Notes: generated from the sequence alone by a model not told the origin. Shown: positions 24,884-37,017, counted from the first letter of the stretch. The stretch is DNA of 64,000 bases from Cryptomeria japonica (GCF_030272615.1 NC_081410.1:254865533-254929532); one strand, 5' to 3'. Numbers and translations are program-made.

Positions 24884-26374
24884 TGTCGCCAATATTACAA
24901 GGATATTGAGAAGGTTGTTGATGATTATGGACATAACTGATTAAAGATGTTTTACTATCTTGATATTATTATTTTGTCATTGATGTCAAGAAATTGATTT
25001 TCTAATTCAGTATGATGTTGCCATATCTTAAGAAATATGATATGAAGATTATAAAGAAGTCGGTAAAGACACAGGAAAGAATATGATGAATAAGGGGATA
25101 AGTTATTCAATGGGCAACTCTACCGAGTCAGACAATGATGAGATCTTGATGTTTTAGATTGTTTTAACATCATACATATGTTGTAAAATGTAAAGGTTAA
25201 TACTACACTATGATATCAGGCAAAGAACCTAGTCGGTAAACCCTAAGGAACCTAGTCGGTAAACCCTAAGGTTATCGTAGTCGGTTAATGAAGATAGAAT
25301 GTCTACCGAGTAAAGTTTAGTATTCACCGAGTTGTAACCGAGCTATAACATAATGCATTAAATGTTTACATGTGATATTTAATGAAAGAAGCTGATGAGC
25401 TGGAGCGGATCAATGATTGGCAAGCCATGGAAGAAGTTTGTTAACAAATCTAACGCAATGGAAAGTTGGCAAGAAGATCTATAGCTCAGATTGAACCACA
25501 TTACCCTAACACAAGTTCCAAGGTGAATGTGCAAGTTTTGAGGCAGGGTAAAACATTTTCAGATCAAAAGATACAATGAACCTAGACAAGATTGAAGATT
25601 TGATGGCTATGATTGATCATGGGAAATGTGATCAAGGAGATTAAGTGGTTAGAAGATTGTTTATAAATAAGGAACTGTTGATGAACAATGTATGTGGGCA
25701 AGTGTATGCACAGGGATGCTACATAGTGATTACCGAGCACAGAAGCTTGAAGACCTATTAGGCTAATAGAGTATTGATGCCCAACAGATAGACAAGATTA
25801 GTTCTATGTCTAGATTGTATTGAACAAATAGGAATCTGCTTTAGCATTTTAGATGTGAAGTTGCAGACAGATTGTATTACTGTTATTTTGTGAAAGTGAC
25901 AGGAAATCTCTTAACCGAGTGGACTTAATAGTCTTATATGTAAATCCTCTAACAAGGTGACATTCTAAATGAGTGTTTGAAATCCTTTGACAAGGTCACT
26001 TCTAACAAAGTGAAGATCCTAATAGATCTGAGGGAAATCCCTTAACCGAGTCACATCTAGCAATGTGTTTTGTAATCTTTAATAGGATTGGCTTTTAACC
26101 GAGCATACTCTAGAAGAGTATATTTCTTAGTGGGTCCGAAATCCCACAGTGGTTTTTCCCTATTTGGGTTTCCATGTTAAATCAAGTGTTATGAGGTTTA
26201 TATTGTTCATATGCTTTTGAGTTTGCATGTTTGACAGTTTTTGATTATATGACTAATATATGTTACCGAGGTTGAATCTGATGTTTTTATGGATGAATAA
26301 GTTTGTATGATTCACCCCCCCTCTCATCTTGTTGGCTATTGGATCTGTACTTATATTAAGTATCAGAACTATCA
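24884..26374 (+). repeat. Copia 5' LTR
   Basis: Starts TGTCGCCAATATTAC and ends AGAACTATCA. It differs from the 3' LTR at the second and third codon-sized words (TGTTGGCAA in the other copy). It carries a TATA box (25,660-25,671) and a GTGGTTTTTCCC-TTTGGGTTTCC block near 26,150, which is also seen in reverse in the two solo LTRs. Confidence 0.95.
25660..25671 (+). promoter_or_regulatory. TATA box of copia 5' LTR
   Basis: TTTATAAATAAG is the best TATA match in the LTR and is conserved in the 3' LTR at 30,951-30,961. Confidence 0.6.
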
Positions 26375-26376
26375 AT

Positions 26377-26388
26377 TGGTATCAGAGC
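26377..26388 (+). other. Primer-binding site, initiator tRNA-Met type
   Basis: TGGTATCAGAGC lies 2 bases after the 5' LTR. This is the standard complement to the 3' end of initiator tRNA-Met used by most plant copia elements to prime minus-strand DNA synthesis. Confidence 0.95.
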
Positions 26389-26462
26389 ATCGGACTCCGA
26401 AAGGAAAGTTTAAAGGCACTTGAGTTAACGATCCAAAGACGTATAAGAGGGATGCACCTAAG

Positions 26463-27602
26463 TTGAACAAGTCAAGTTTCTCTACACATCAGAAAAGGAT
26501 GAAGCTACATCTATCAGGAGTTGGAGAATATGCTTTATATTATCTGGAGAATGATTTTGTTACACCAAGCACCTATCCATTGACTATGGAAGAGATAAAG
26601 GCAAAGCAAGAACACATTCAAGCAATGATTGAAATAACATCTGCATTGACCAATTCAGAGTTTAATGATCTAGAAGGATGTACTGATGCAAAGACAATGT
26701 GGACTAAGCTCATATCTGTATATGGAGGAGATGAACATGTTCAAAGAGCAAAAGTTGACAGTCTAAGAGGACAACTTGAATCTATGAGGATGAATGAAGG
26801 TGAGAACATAACCTAGTACAGTACAAGACTAAAGGAGATTGTAAATCAAATCAAAGGAGCAGGAGGAACTATTGAAGAAAAGGATGTGACAAGTAAGTTG
26901 TTAAGAACCGTTCTACCTGCCTATGCAATCCGAGTATCTGCAATCAATGAATTGAGGTCTGTACCTAATATGCCAGTTTCCTTGGATGCTACTATTGGTA
27001 AGCTACATGCATTTGAGTTAAGTAATTTTGATAACAGTGGGTCATCGGTAAATAAAGTTGAATCCACATTTAGTTCTTTTCATCTGAATGAATCTAATGA
27101 TTACAATGAAAGAAAGTATAAGTACTCTGAAGGAGATCATAGTGGAGCAAGTGAAAGATTTCAGAAGAACATGGAGGAGGTACACAAACTGTATGAAGAA
27201 ATCAGAAAGCAAGAAGAATTTGAAGCACTATTGGCCAAAAGGTTACCAAGAGGCAAAGGTAAGTATAAAGGAAAACTACCCTTGAAATGTTTCAATTGTG
27301 ATAAGATTGGACATATGGCTTCTAACTGTCCTGACAAAGATTTCACTGAAAAGAGAGATTATCGAGATGATAGACAGAAAGATAATCATTACAGAGGACA
27401 CCGAGACTTCAGAAGAAGAGATAGAAAGACCTGCTTAATTGCTGATGAGGAATCTAAAGATGATAAATCAGATGAGATTGATACAGAGGAAGTTGTTTAT
27501 GTGGCTATCAAGGATGGATCAGATGAAGAAAGGTATGAAGAAAAAGCCCTAATATCTCACATAAACACTAATGATTCTTGGATTATAGATAGTGGATGCT
27601 GA
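26463..27602 (+). pseudogene. Copia gag with zinc knuckle, plus start of protease
   Basis: Gag forms the virus-like particle that packages element RNA. The region reads from the capsid-type domain (UBN2/retrotran_gag_2 fold; YYLENDFVTP, TMWTKLISVYGGDE) to a CCHC zinc knuckle (CFNCDKIGHMASNC, about 27,289-27,330) and an acidic linker, then protease motif DSWIIDSGC. An in-frame TAG follows NEGENIT at about 26,814, where Gln is expected. The TGA at 27,600-27,602 replaces a Ser in the DSGCSHHM block. The true start probably lies a little upstream of the first Met used here, because gag-like sequence (GTLSESNDPK-type, decayed) extends to the primer-binding site. Confidence 0.85.
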
Positions 27603-27608
27603 CATCAT

Positions 27609-28858
27609 ATGACAGGAGATAAACACAAGTTTGTTATGTTAGAAGATTATGATGGAGGCTATGTTAGATTTGGTAATGATGCACCATGTCCAGTAAGAGG
27701 TAAAGGATCCATAACACTTCTTGATAATGCAAGATGCAATGATGTTTATTGGGTTGAAGGTTTGAAATACAATTTGTTGAGTGTAGCACAACTAAACAAC
27801 ACAGGTTACCGAATAGAATTTCAGAAAGGAATTGTCAAAGTTCATGACAAAAATGGAAAGTTAGTTGCTACTAGGACACAAACAAAAGGTAATACATTTC
27901 ACCTTGACTCTACTCACAACAAGTGTTTGCATGCAAAGATTGATAACACCTGGTTATGGCATAAAAGGTTTTGTCATGTTAATTTTGATAATCTGATCAA
28001 GATAAGTAAGAAACATAGAGTAAGAGGTCTACCGAGTCTTGAAAAACCTGAGAATGCTATGTGCCGAGGATGCCAAATGGGTAAGATGACAAGATCCAGC
28101 TTTACAAGTAAGTCCTACACTCTAAGGGAATTTTAGATCTTGTGCACATTGATCTTTGTGGTCCTATGAAAGTTCAAAGTTATTATGGTGATAAGTATTT
28201 CATATTATTTGTGGATGATTATTCAAGGATGATGTCAGTAATGTTTTTAAAAGAAAAATCAGAAGCTTTTCAAATGTTTAAGTGGTACAAGGCTAGAGTT
28301 GAAAATGAAACAGGAAGACAACTGAAATGTCTTAGATCAGATAGAGGAGGAGAGTTCACATTTGATGATTTCAACCTATTTTGTAATGATCATGGTATTA
28401 AAAGACAAGTCTCTGCACCGAGAACTCCACAATAGAATGGAATAGTTGAAAGAAGAACTAAATCTATTGTGGATTGTGCTAGAACATTGATGATTGAGAA
28501 AAAGGTTTCACAAACATTTTGGAGAGAAGCAATAAGCACAACTGTTTACACCTTGAACTGAGTTCAATTGAAGAAAGGTACCTTGAAGACACCTTATGAA
28601 ATCTGGTATGGCAAGAAACCTAATTTAAGTTATTTTAAGATCTTTGGAAGTAAATGCTATGTTCATAAAGATGATAGAAATTGCAAGTTTGATCAGAAAA
28701 GTGAAGAAGGAACATTTCTAGGATATTCTTCTAGAAGCAAAGCATTTAAATGTCTGATCAAATCATCTAACAAAATAGTAGAAAGTGCAAATGTGAAAAT
28801 TGATGAATTTGTAGAAAGAACTGATGAAGGAAATTCCAAAGAACCATAAGACTATGAT
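27609..28858 (+). pseudogene. Copia protease/integrase region, broken
   Basis: It continues from the aspartic protease (HMTGDKHKF) into the GAG-pre-integrase zinc finger (HKRFCHVN then CRGCQMGK, about 27,960-28,090) and the integrase core, which inserts cDNA into the genome. The catalytic acids are visible: Asp in HIDLCGPM (28,147), Asp in LRSDRGGEF (about 28,338) and Glu in NGIVERRT (about 28,449). The integrase C-terminal block follows (PYEIWYGKKPNLSYFKIFGS). Stops or frameshifts interrupt at about 28,134, 28,433, 28,559 and 28,847, so no functional enzyme can be made. Confidence 0.88.
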
Positions 28859-29646
28859 GAATTTGTCTATGTGCAACCAAGAAGTCCTACCGAGATAACT
28901 GTTGAAGGAAATGAGGAAGATATCCAGTTACCAAGTGATGAAGAGGATCATACAGAGCCTACTGAGCCTGTATTAGCCAAATATGTCAGAAGACACCATG
29001 CACCAAGTCAGATTATAGGAGATAAGGATGATCTAGTGATGACAAGGAACAAATTGAGACATAAAACATGCTTGATATCTGAATTTGAACCGAGAATAGT
29101 GAAAGGAGCATTTAATAGTGAAGATTGGATAAATGCTATGACTGAAGAGATTGATCAAATCAAGAAGAATGACACATGGACACTGGTCCCAAGATTGAAG
29201 GATAAAAATGTAATCAGTACAAAGTGGATCTTCAGAAACAAGCTAAATGAGAAAGGTGAGGTCATCCGGAACAAAGCAAGATTGGTTTGCAAAGGTTATG
29301 CCCAAGAAGAAGGAATTGATTATGGTGAGACTTTTGCACCTATTGCCAGACTTGAAGGAGTTAGAACATTGTTGGCATATACTGCTTTCAAAAACTTCAA
29401 GGTATATCAAATGGATGTCAAATCTGCATTTCTGAATGGAATATTAGAAGAAGAAGTTTTCATTGAACAACCTGAAGGATTTGTTGAAGACAACAATAAA
29501 GATCAGGTATGTAAATTGAACAAAGCTTTATATGGTCTGAAACAAGCACCTAGAGCATGGTATGAAAGATTGCACTCTTATTTGATTAACACAAAGGAAC
29601 AAATAGCTGATATCTTCACCAAGCCACTACCAAAGGACACTTTTTA
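28859..29646 (+). pseudogene. Copia reverse transcriptase, internally deleted, fused to RNase H tail
   Basis: One open frame carries the N-terminal half of the copia RT ([77 protein letters not shown]). At about 29,590 it jumps from LHSYLI directly to [19 protein letters not shown], which is the last part of the copia RNase H domain. The YVDD active site and nearly all of RNase H are missing. The fusion keeps the reading frame. Roughly 1.2-1.4 kb is lost compared with the usual length (estimate from family knowledge). The copy is therefore non-autonomous. Confidence 0.9.
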
Positions 29647-29950
29647 ATATCTCAGAAGTAAGTTAGGGGTCCTACCCCTATCTTTTACTCACTGACCGAG
29701 ATCGGTGAAAGCATCACTTCGATGACTCTATTGAATATCGTTTGGGAGTTGATGCTGGAGTGATACACTTTAGAATGTTTTTCTGAAAGTGTACTGGAAT
29801 AATATTGGGATAATACAGGAAATGATACAGGGAACAGGAATTGTAAACAAATGCTTTGACCGAGACTCAGTTGATACACAACAGCAGGAAATAACTTCTT
29901 ACAAAAACAAATTATATTTTAGTTCTTTTCTTTTTGGCATTGTTGTCAAA

Positions 29951-30005
29951 GGGGGAGAAGACTACCAGGGGGAGAAGACCTACCCAGGGGGAGAAGACCT
30001 ACCCA
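29951..30005 (+). repeat. Purine-rich minisatellite, three units
   Basis: Units GGGGGAGAAGACTACCA (29,951-29,967) and twice GGGGGAGAAGACCTACCCA (29,968-29,986; 29,987-30,005). Each begins with a polypurine-tract-like core similar to the one adjacent to the 3' LTR. Confidence 0.85.
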
Positions 30006-30161
30006 GGAAAAGACTTGAGAAGACTGAGAGAAGACTATAGATTGAAATAAAGACTGAAAATAGAAGAGAGTCTAATGTATGGGGGAGAGCATTTCAGCAT
30101 TTCAGAATCATAGCAATCTGAATCTTTTAAAGGTCAAATCAATTCATTTTGCCATCAATGC

Positions 30162-30174
30162 CAAAGGGGGAGAT
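30162..30174 (+). other. Polypurine tract of copia element
   Basis: AAAGGGGGAGAT immediately precedes the 3' LTR start TGTTGG. It is the primer site for plus-strand synthesis. Confidence 0.9.
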
Positions 30175-31666
30175 TGTTGGCAATATTACAAGGATATTGA
30201 GAAGGTTGTTGATGATTATGGACATAACTGATTAAAGATGTTTTACTATCTTGATATTATTATTTTTTCATTGATGTCAAGAAATTGATTTTCTAATTTA
30301 GTATGATGTTGCCATATCTTAAGAAATATGATATGAAGATTATAAAGAAGTCGGTAAAGACATAGGAAAGAATATGATGAATAAGGGGATAAGTTATTCA
30401 ATGGGCAACTCTACCGAGTCAGACAATGATGAGATCTTGATGTTTTAGATTGTTTTAACATCATACATATGTTGTAAAATGTAAAGGTTAATACTACACT
30501 ATGATATCAGGCAAAGAACCTAGTCGGTAAACCCCAAGGAACCTAGTAGGTAAACCCTAAGGTTATCGCAGTCGGTTAATGAAGATAGAATGTCTACCGA
30601 GTAAAGTTTAGTATTCATTGAGTTGTAACCGAGCTATAACATAATGCATTAAATGTTTACATGTGATATTTAATGAAAGAAGCTGATGAGCTGGAGCGGA
30701 TCAATGATTGGCAAGCCGTGGAAGAAGTTTGTTAACAAATCTAAGGCAATGGAAAGTTGGCAAGAAGATCTACAACTCAGATTGAACCACATTACCCTAA
30801 CACAAGTTCCAAGGTGAATGTGCAAGTTCCGAGGCAGGGTAAAACATTTTTAGATCAAAAGATACAATGAACCTAGACAATATTGAAGATCTGATGGCTA
30901 TGATTGATCATGGGAAATGTGATCAAGGAGATTAAGCGGTTAGAAGATTGTTTATAAATAAGGAACTATTGATAAACAATGTATGTGGGCAAGTCTATGC
31001 ATAGGGATGCTACATAGTGATTATCGAGCACAGAAGCTTGAAGACTTGTTAGAATAACAGAGTATTGATGCCTAGCAGATAGACAAGATTAGTTCTATGT
31101 CTAGATTGTATTGAACAAATAGGAATCTGCTTTAGCATTTTAGATGTGAAGTTGTAGACAAATTGTATTACTATTATTTTGTTAAAGTGATAGGAAATCT
31201 CTTAAACGAGTGGACTTAACAGTCTTATATGTAAATCCTCTAACAAGGCGACATTCTAAATGAGTGTTTGAAATCCTTTGACAAGGTCACTTCTAACAAA
31301 GTGAAGATCCTAACAGATCTGAGGGAAATCCCTTAACCGGGTCACATCTAGCAATGTGTTTTGTAATCTTTAATAGGATTGGCTTTTAACCAAGCATACT
31401 CTAGAAGAGTATATTTCTTAGTGGGTCTGAAATCCCACAGTGGTTTTTCCCTATTTGGGTTTCCACGTTAAATCAAGTGTTATGAGGTTTATATTGTTCA
31501 TATGCTTTTGAGTTTGCATGTTTGACAGTTTTTGATTATATGACTAATATATGTTACCAAGGTTGAATCTGATGTTTTTATGGATGAATAAGTTTGTATG
31601 ATTCACCCCCCCCTCTCATCTTATTGGCTATTGGATTTGTACTTATATTAAGTATCAGAACTATCA
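30175..31666 (+). repeat. Copia 3' LTR
   Basis: Starts TGTTGGCAATATTAC and ends AGAACTATCA. It is about 97% identical to the 5' LTR. Most differences are C/T or G/A transitions, as expected after cytosine methylation. Confidence 0.95.
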
Positions 31667-33943
31667 GCCAACCCCACCAATCACAATGATACTTGACTGA
31701 ACACTAATAGGAATACTACCCCCAGATTCAACACTAGTGGTAGTGGCACTTGATTCACCACCAATGGGAATACCATGATGTGGTGGTGGTTGTGGATTTG
31801 AACCTAAAACAAATGCAGGTGGACGCTGAGGGTAATTAGTAGTACCTTTCTATGATGAATCTGAAGAATCAAGTCGAATGATTGGTTTAATAGGAGATTT
31901 TAGTTTTGAATTTGATGGAAGTTGTACCTCAAGTGGATACCAAATTCCTTCTCCTTTGTGACCTAGACCACCACCTAGAAAACCCATTTTTTCCACAATG
32001 TTTGCCCCTTTGCTATATTTTTCTTTCATGGACTCATTAACTCCACCTAATATTTTAGGGACTACAGTAGTTGTTGGAGTGGCCTCAATCTCATACTCAT
32101 CATCATCTTCACTCCTATCATATGCTGTTGTGGGATGCTCCATATTCCGCAATTTGCTAAACTCTTTATCCTCGTCGATGGTCTCAAATTCTGCATTGGT
32201 CTTTAGTTCACCGAGATTCTTCCTCATAGTCCAAAAATCATTTATTTTGGTTTGAGTCCAGTAACTCTCTTTACATTCTTGCATAATTGATTTGGGAATA
32301 GATTTGTTAGATGGATTAACAGATTTTTGGTAGAAATTGTAGGACCTCCTATTTTGGATGCCCTGGCCCTCCTCTATTGTCCTCTGTGTGTGCAATGTCA
32401 TAATTTGTGATGACATTTCTTCTATTGAAATGTTATTGTTAGTGCCAATTTTCTCCATCTCTTTTAACCTCATCCCAGGAGTCCATGGTTCTAAGATTTT
32501 CTAGCAATGGTTTACTTTCATGTTGACATAACGCTAAAGAGTTCCCATTTTTCTAAAGACTTGCTTGAACTACACCGTTTGGATCATACTACCAGAGACC
32601 CTCATCACCAAAGCTAAAAACTGTCAAAAAATCATATGCCACATAGAATGCTTTTCTCTCAAATGTGAACCCTCCACATGATAAAGGCAAGGAAGGAATT
32701 ATGCTCTTCTTTTGCTTACCATGGAAGTGCCTATCTGTGCTCTCCAACTACTATACATATTCCAATGTAAATACCCTCTCTGTCACATGTATTGGAAGTC
32801 TGTATGGTTTTATTGCTGATCCATAAAACCTTAACACATTGTATTCTTCCATGAAGAACCAGTGAACCAATTCTATTTGACTTCCGAGTTGAATGCAATC
32901 TCTAGAAGACACAGACAATCTAGGCATTGGAGTGCTTGTAATTTCATTATACATTGGTGTCAAAAAGAAGTCTACAAAATGGTTGTAGTTCTTTCTGTTA
33001 TCATGCATCCTTATCTTTGGTGTCCATTCATATATTGGACACTCTGTTTTGTTTTGAGTCTTCTCATTAATCTTATAGTTCACAATTTGAAGATTGTTGG
33101 TCTCAAATATTGCACGATACTTGGATAGAAGGAGATAGCACAAGTAGGATGAGAACCTAAATGTCTTACATGAACCTTTTTTCATCATTAGTAATTATTT
33201 TTGCATGGATTGAACAACTTGCTCAACAAAATTATATGTTACTGGATGAGCTACACAATGGATATTATAAATCATTTCAAGAAGGCTTGCACCCACTTCC
33301 CTATCATTTTCCAATCCCAGGCAAAACGAAAGCAAGGAAATAGTATCCCCAACCCATGGAACAAAAATGTTAGAATCATAAGGAGGCTTATGATTCTGAT
33401 CCAACAGAGTACCATGCTTTATTAGAGATTTGATAAATGAATCTCTGCTACTTGGATCGAGACTCTCATAATTCTTTGCTAGCTTTCCTAGGTCAATTTG
33501 GACGTTTGAGTTTTGTGCTTCAAACCCTAGATTCAACAAATGAGAAAATTCTCCCACGTTTATGGATAGAATTTCCTCTTTTGTATTTTTATTGACAATT
33601 GCTTTTTAATCTTCATCATAATTTGTAGTGCAAACCATGACAAAATTAGGACAAGGAAATACTTCAGGTAACACCATGCTTCCCAATCCAACATCCCATG
33701 ATGCAATTTTATTTGTTCTTTGTTTTAACATTGTGTTGAAAACATAAAATTTTTCCCGGGTTGGATCTGCCACCTTACTAGACAATGCATATCTAATATC
33801 TATGATACGCTTTTCACCATGGATAGCAGGGTCATAAATATCATGGTATTCATCAGTGAAACCTGGTGTTTTAACCAGTTCGGTTAGGTACATTTTTTTT
33901 TCACTTGGCTTCCTGTTGAACTACTGCTTCCTGTTTTCCCCAT
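31667..33943 (-). pseudogene. N-terminal part of unrecognised G-patch/coiled-coil gene
   Basis: The start is placed at ATG 33,941-33,943 (MGKTGSSSS), followed by an A-run indel before MYLTELVK. One frame then runs to about 32,750 with only stop-codon damage (33,606, 33,195 and others), covering a globular region of some 400 residues (e.g. DIYDPAIHGEKRIIDIRYAL, FVPWVGDTISLLSF, PMPRLSVSSRDC). After a frameshift near 32,470 comes an acidic linker and a G-patch (GANIVEKMGFLGGGLGHKGE, about 31,940-32,010), a Gly-rich motif that usually binds RNA or RNA helicases. A Pro/Ser-rich linker follows, where the copia element landed. I know no family with this order. It may be a cellular gene family or an accessory gene of a mobile element. 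Confidence 0.65.
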
Positions 33944-34340
33944 CGTTGTTATTGTTAATAATTCAAATTAATGCTAGATACAAACCTGAAAATGCTAACC
34001 CTCAAATTGGACCACGAGATTTAAAAAATTAAAAAATGTGGGATGTAGGTGTTCTAGATTTTACCTGAAATTTCTATTTCACTAGATTGGCGCAGACAGT
34101 CTCTGTTGCAACTTGCATTCCTCAATCTAGTAGCTGTTTCTGAATCTCCCTCGATTTATTGGTTTGTCAATGAAATGAAATACGATTATGATTTATGAGT
34201 CACTTATTTTGAAAACTCTGAAAAGTACAAAAGTAATACCTAAAGGGCAAAATATCTAGAATCATGTTGTAATTATTATTAATATCTATTCGTCGCCGAA
34301 GGACAAAACATTCATTACTTCAGTCTAAATTGTGAGGACA

Positions 34341-35280
34341 TTAAATGTAAAACGTTCAATTCTAGGCGAAGATCTTACAAATATGTTCACTTCCCACATT
34401 CGGGCTGAAATCTACCCTAAGCCGTTGATCTATGCTCATCCAACGGATGATGGTATCTATTGTCAGTTGTCGTGGGTCCCATGACTTTTTCCATTTTTCG
34501 GGCACGTCACCGCACTCGAGTCACTTTTCTGGATTGTTTTTTAAGTCTTTTTAATCCTTCAACTTCTACCCCAAATAGAGATTTATCGACTTAATTGTAT
34601 TTAATTAAATGTAAAACGTTCAATTCTGGGTGAAGTTATCAGAAATGCGTTCATTTCCCACATTCGGGCCAAAATTCACCCTAAGTTGTTGATTTGTGCT
34701 CATCCAATGGATGATGGTATATGTTGTCAATTGTCATGGGTCCCATGACTTTTGACATTTGTTGGGCACGTCACCACACTCGAGTCACTTTTCCAAACTA
34801 TTTTTTTCAGTCTCTTTAATCCGTCAACTTCAGCCCGAAATAGTTCTTTATAGACTTAATTATATTTGATTCAATGTAAAACGTTCAATTCCAGGTGAAG
34901 TTCTCACAAATGTGTTCACTTCCCACATTCAGGCCGAAATCCACCCTAAATCATTGATTCGTGCTCATCCAATGGACGATGGTATTTGTTGTTAGTTGTC
35001 ATGGCTCTCATGACTTTTGCCATTTTTCGGGCACATCACCACACTCGAGTCACTTTTCGAGATTATTTTTTAAGTCTGTTTAATCATTTTAAACTTCCAC
35101 CCAAAAAAGAGCTTTATAGACTTAATTATATTTAATTAAATGTAAAATGTTTAATTTCGGGCGAAGTTCTCACAAACGCGTTCACTTCCCACATTCGGGC
35201 CAAAATCCACCCTAAGCCATTGATCTTTGCTCATCTAACGAACGATGGTACCTGTTGTCAGATGTCGTGGGTCCTATAAT
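34341..35280. repeat. Tandem repeat, about 265-bp unit, 3.5 copies
   Basis: Units begin TTAAATGTAAAACGTTCAAT or close variants at 34,341, 34,605, 34,870 and 35,136, giving periods of 264, 265 and 266 bp. The last is cut at about 35,280. Each has a conserved block CACATTCGGGCCGAAAT, then CCACCCTAAGCCGTTGATC and GCTCATCCAACGGATGATGG, and a CACTCGAGTCACTTTT block. The array begins about 400 bp upstream of the ATG of the minus-strand gene at 33,943, so it sits where a promoter would be. Confidence 0.9.
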
Positions 35281-36129
35281 AAGAGACATTTAAAGATGTG
35301 CAATAGTTTGAGATAACTATTAAATATAATGTTAATATTATTTGTAAAAATATGAAATTCAAAATTAGTATAGAACATGAAACTTAGATTCTAGAATAAA
35401 AAAAATAACTAAATACAAATATAAATTTTGATATACAATTTGAAAGGTAAAAGTTTAATATAAAAAAGAAAACATTCAATATTAAGCCTAACATATTAAT
35501 TTAAAGTTTAACAAAATTCTTTAAAAATATGTTTACGATATATAATTTAAAAAATAGTTTAAAAATATATATAAAGTTCAACATAAATTTAGTTTAATAT
35601 AGATTTTAATTTAATTTAATTTAATAAATAAATAAAGACTAAAAATATATATAAAATTTCAAGATAAATTTAGTTTAATATAAATATTAAATTAATATAA
35701 TTTTAATTTAATTTAGTTCAAATTAATTTAAAAAATAAATAAAGACTATATAAAAACTATATGATTGTATTTACAACAAAGTTTATAGCCTCTATGAAAA
35801 ATCCACCCTAAGCCATTGATCTAATTGAGTCTAATCATGTTCTCTAATTGAGTCTAGAATCTTGAATTTTCTTTTAATGACCTTGGCCTTGAGTCTAATA
35901 ATGTGGTGAATCTTATTAATAAACCTGCATCTCCTAAGGACCTATGCAATATGCATTACATTTTATCCTAGTGAGACTATTGAAACACCTGATGACCCAC
36001 TATAAATCTATATATCACTTCAAAGATCAAAGTCATACTCTCACGAGGGGTTCTCATTGATGATTATTAGGTTATACATGTATGGTGAATGTAATAACTT
36101 AAGAATATCTTTATACTTTACAATTGCAT
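35281..36129. other. Very AT-rich spacer, one more fragment of the 265-bp repeat
   Basis: Positions 35,300-35,760 are almost wholly A/T with many TTTAATATA words. A 25-bp fragment of the tandem repeat (AATCCACCCTAAGCCATTGA) lies at 35,799-35,823. No gene is seen. Confidence 0.6.
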
Positions 36130-36480
36130 GGAGTAACATATTGATATGATAAATTTGATCTAGTGGTTAAGGTCTTTGATGGTTTCTCTTGCCTTACTAT
36201 AGGTTCTATTACTCTTCTCGTTAAGATTGGTACTAAGTGCTTAGATGTCATTTTTGCTATCATTCCTAAATCCTACATCAAATCAATTTTGTGTGAAGTT
36301 GGGACATCCTTACCCTTGGTTCTCTTCCATGAAAGCGATCCCATCTACCCTTCATAAATGTCTCAAATTTCTTCATTATGAAAAAATCTTAACTATAAAT
36401 CATAGCATGTACCCAATACCAACCCACGCATGCATTAGTTCAAAACTTCAACAACAAGTAAGTTGGACTTTTAGTTTTAA
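36130..36480 (+). pseudogene. Gypsy protease-region fragment
   Basis: Two overlapping frames together give the familiar gypsy pattern after the protease domain: IGSITLLVKIGTKCLDV, then KLGHPYPWFSSMKAIPS and TLHKCLKFLHYEKILTI. In gypsy elements this part lies downstream of the aspartic protease active site, which is not visible here. A frameshift near 36,290 separates the two pieces. It has no LTR, RT or integrase alongside, so it is an isolated scrap. Confidence 0.7.
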
Positions 36481-37017
36481 TTCACTTGTTTTTCGTGAGA
36501 TAAACATCTTTTTTTTTTATATTTAGAAAATTATAATCAACCATAATCAATGTACAAATAATTAATGGAACAAACTGAATTTTTTTTTTATATATTAAAT
36601 ATAGAGGAAGAAGCATTACATAAAAAAGATCACAGTATTAAATTTATTTCCATTGTTTAACAAAATATTGAAATAACGCAGCTCATAGACAAAATGCATT
36701 TGAAAAACTTTCATTAATAAAAATGAAATAGAAAGCATTTTTATATCCATAAGAGGCAAACTGAAACAAACTGGAATTAAAAAAATTATCATTAATATTT
36801 ATGCTTTGGAAATTTACAAGTTTTACATGTCTGAGACTTGAGTCCCTCAAAAAATTTAGAGCCAAAATGAGTGAGCCACTGAGCCTGTGAGGTTTCGTGG
36901 ACATAGGCAAAAAAAGAACTACTAGGGGGTTGGGGCTAGGGCATAAGTAGTGGATGGTTTACCCTAAGAATCTGGCCCTCCTTCCATGTAGAATTCTTCA
37001 GACAACATAAGCTAAGA
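36481..37017. other. 3' flank of the 37-kb gene, no gene seen
   Basis: AT-rich sequence with poly-T tracts near 36,510 and 36,580. On the minus strand it would be the 3' untranslated part of the gene at 37,018-37,538. I see no separate feature. Confidence 0.4.

Larger units (their letters stand above)
24884..31666 (+). mobile_element. Copia LTR retrotransposon, complete ends, internal deletion
   Basis: Two LTRs (24,884-26,374 and 30,175-31,666) bound the element, and perfect 5-bp target duplications GCCAA lie at 24,879-24,883 and 31,667-31,671. A primer-binding site, gag, protease, integrase and a truncated reverse transcriptase follow in the copia order (integrase before RT). I count by eye about 48 differences between the LTRs over roughly 1,490 bp (about 3%), so the insertion is fairly recent. 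It lacks the RT active site and most of RNase H, so it could move only with help from another copy. It sits inside the gene split between 23,188-24,883 and 31,667-33,943. Confidence 0.95.

Noticed and set aside
32862-33425. Plus-strand open frames of 74-88 codons
   Set aside because: They are antisense shadows of the minus-strand G-patch gene, which has the better protein-like composition.
34341-35280. CRISPR-like array or centromeric satellite
   Set aside because: The units are contiguous and 265 bp long with no spacers, and only 3.5 copies exist, too few for a satellite array.
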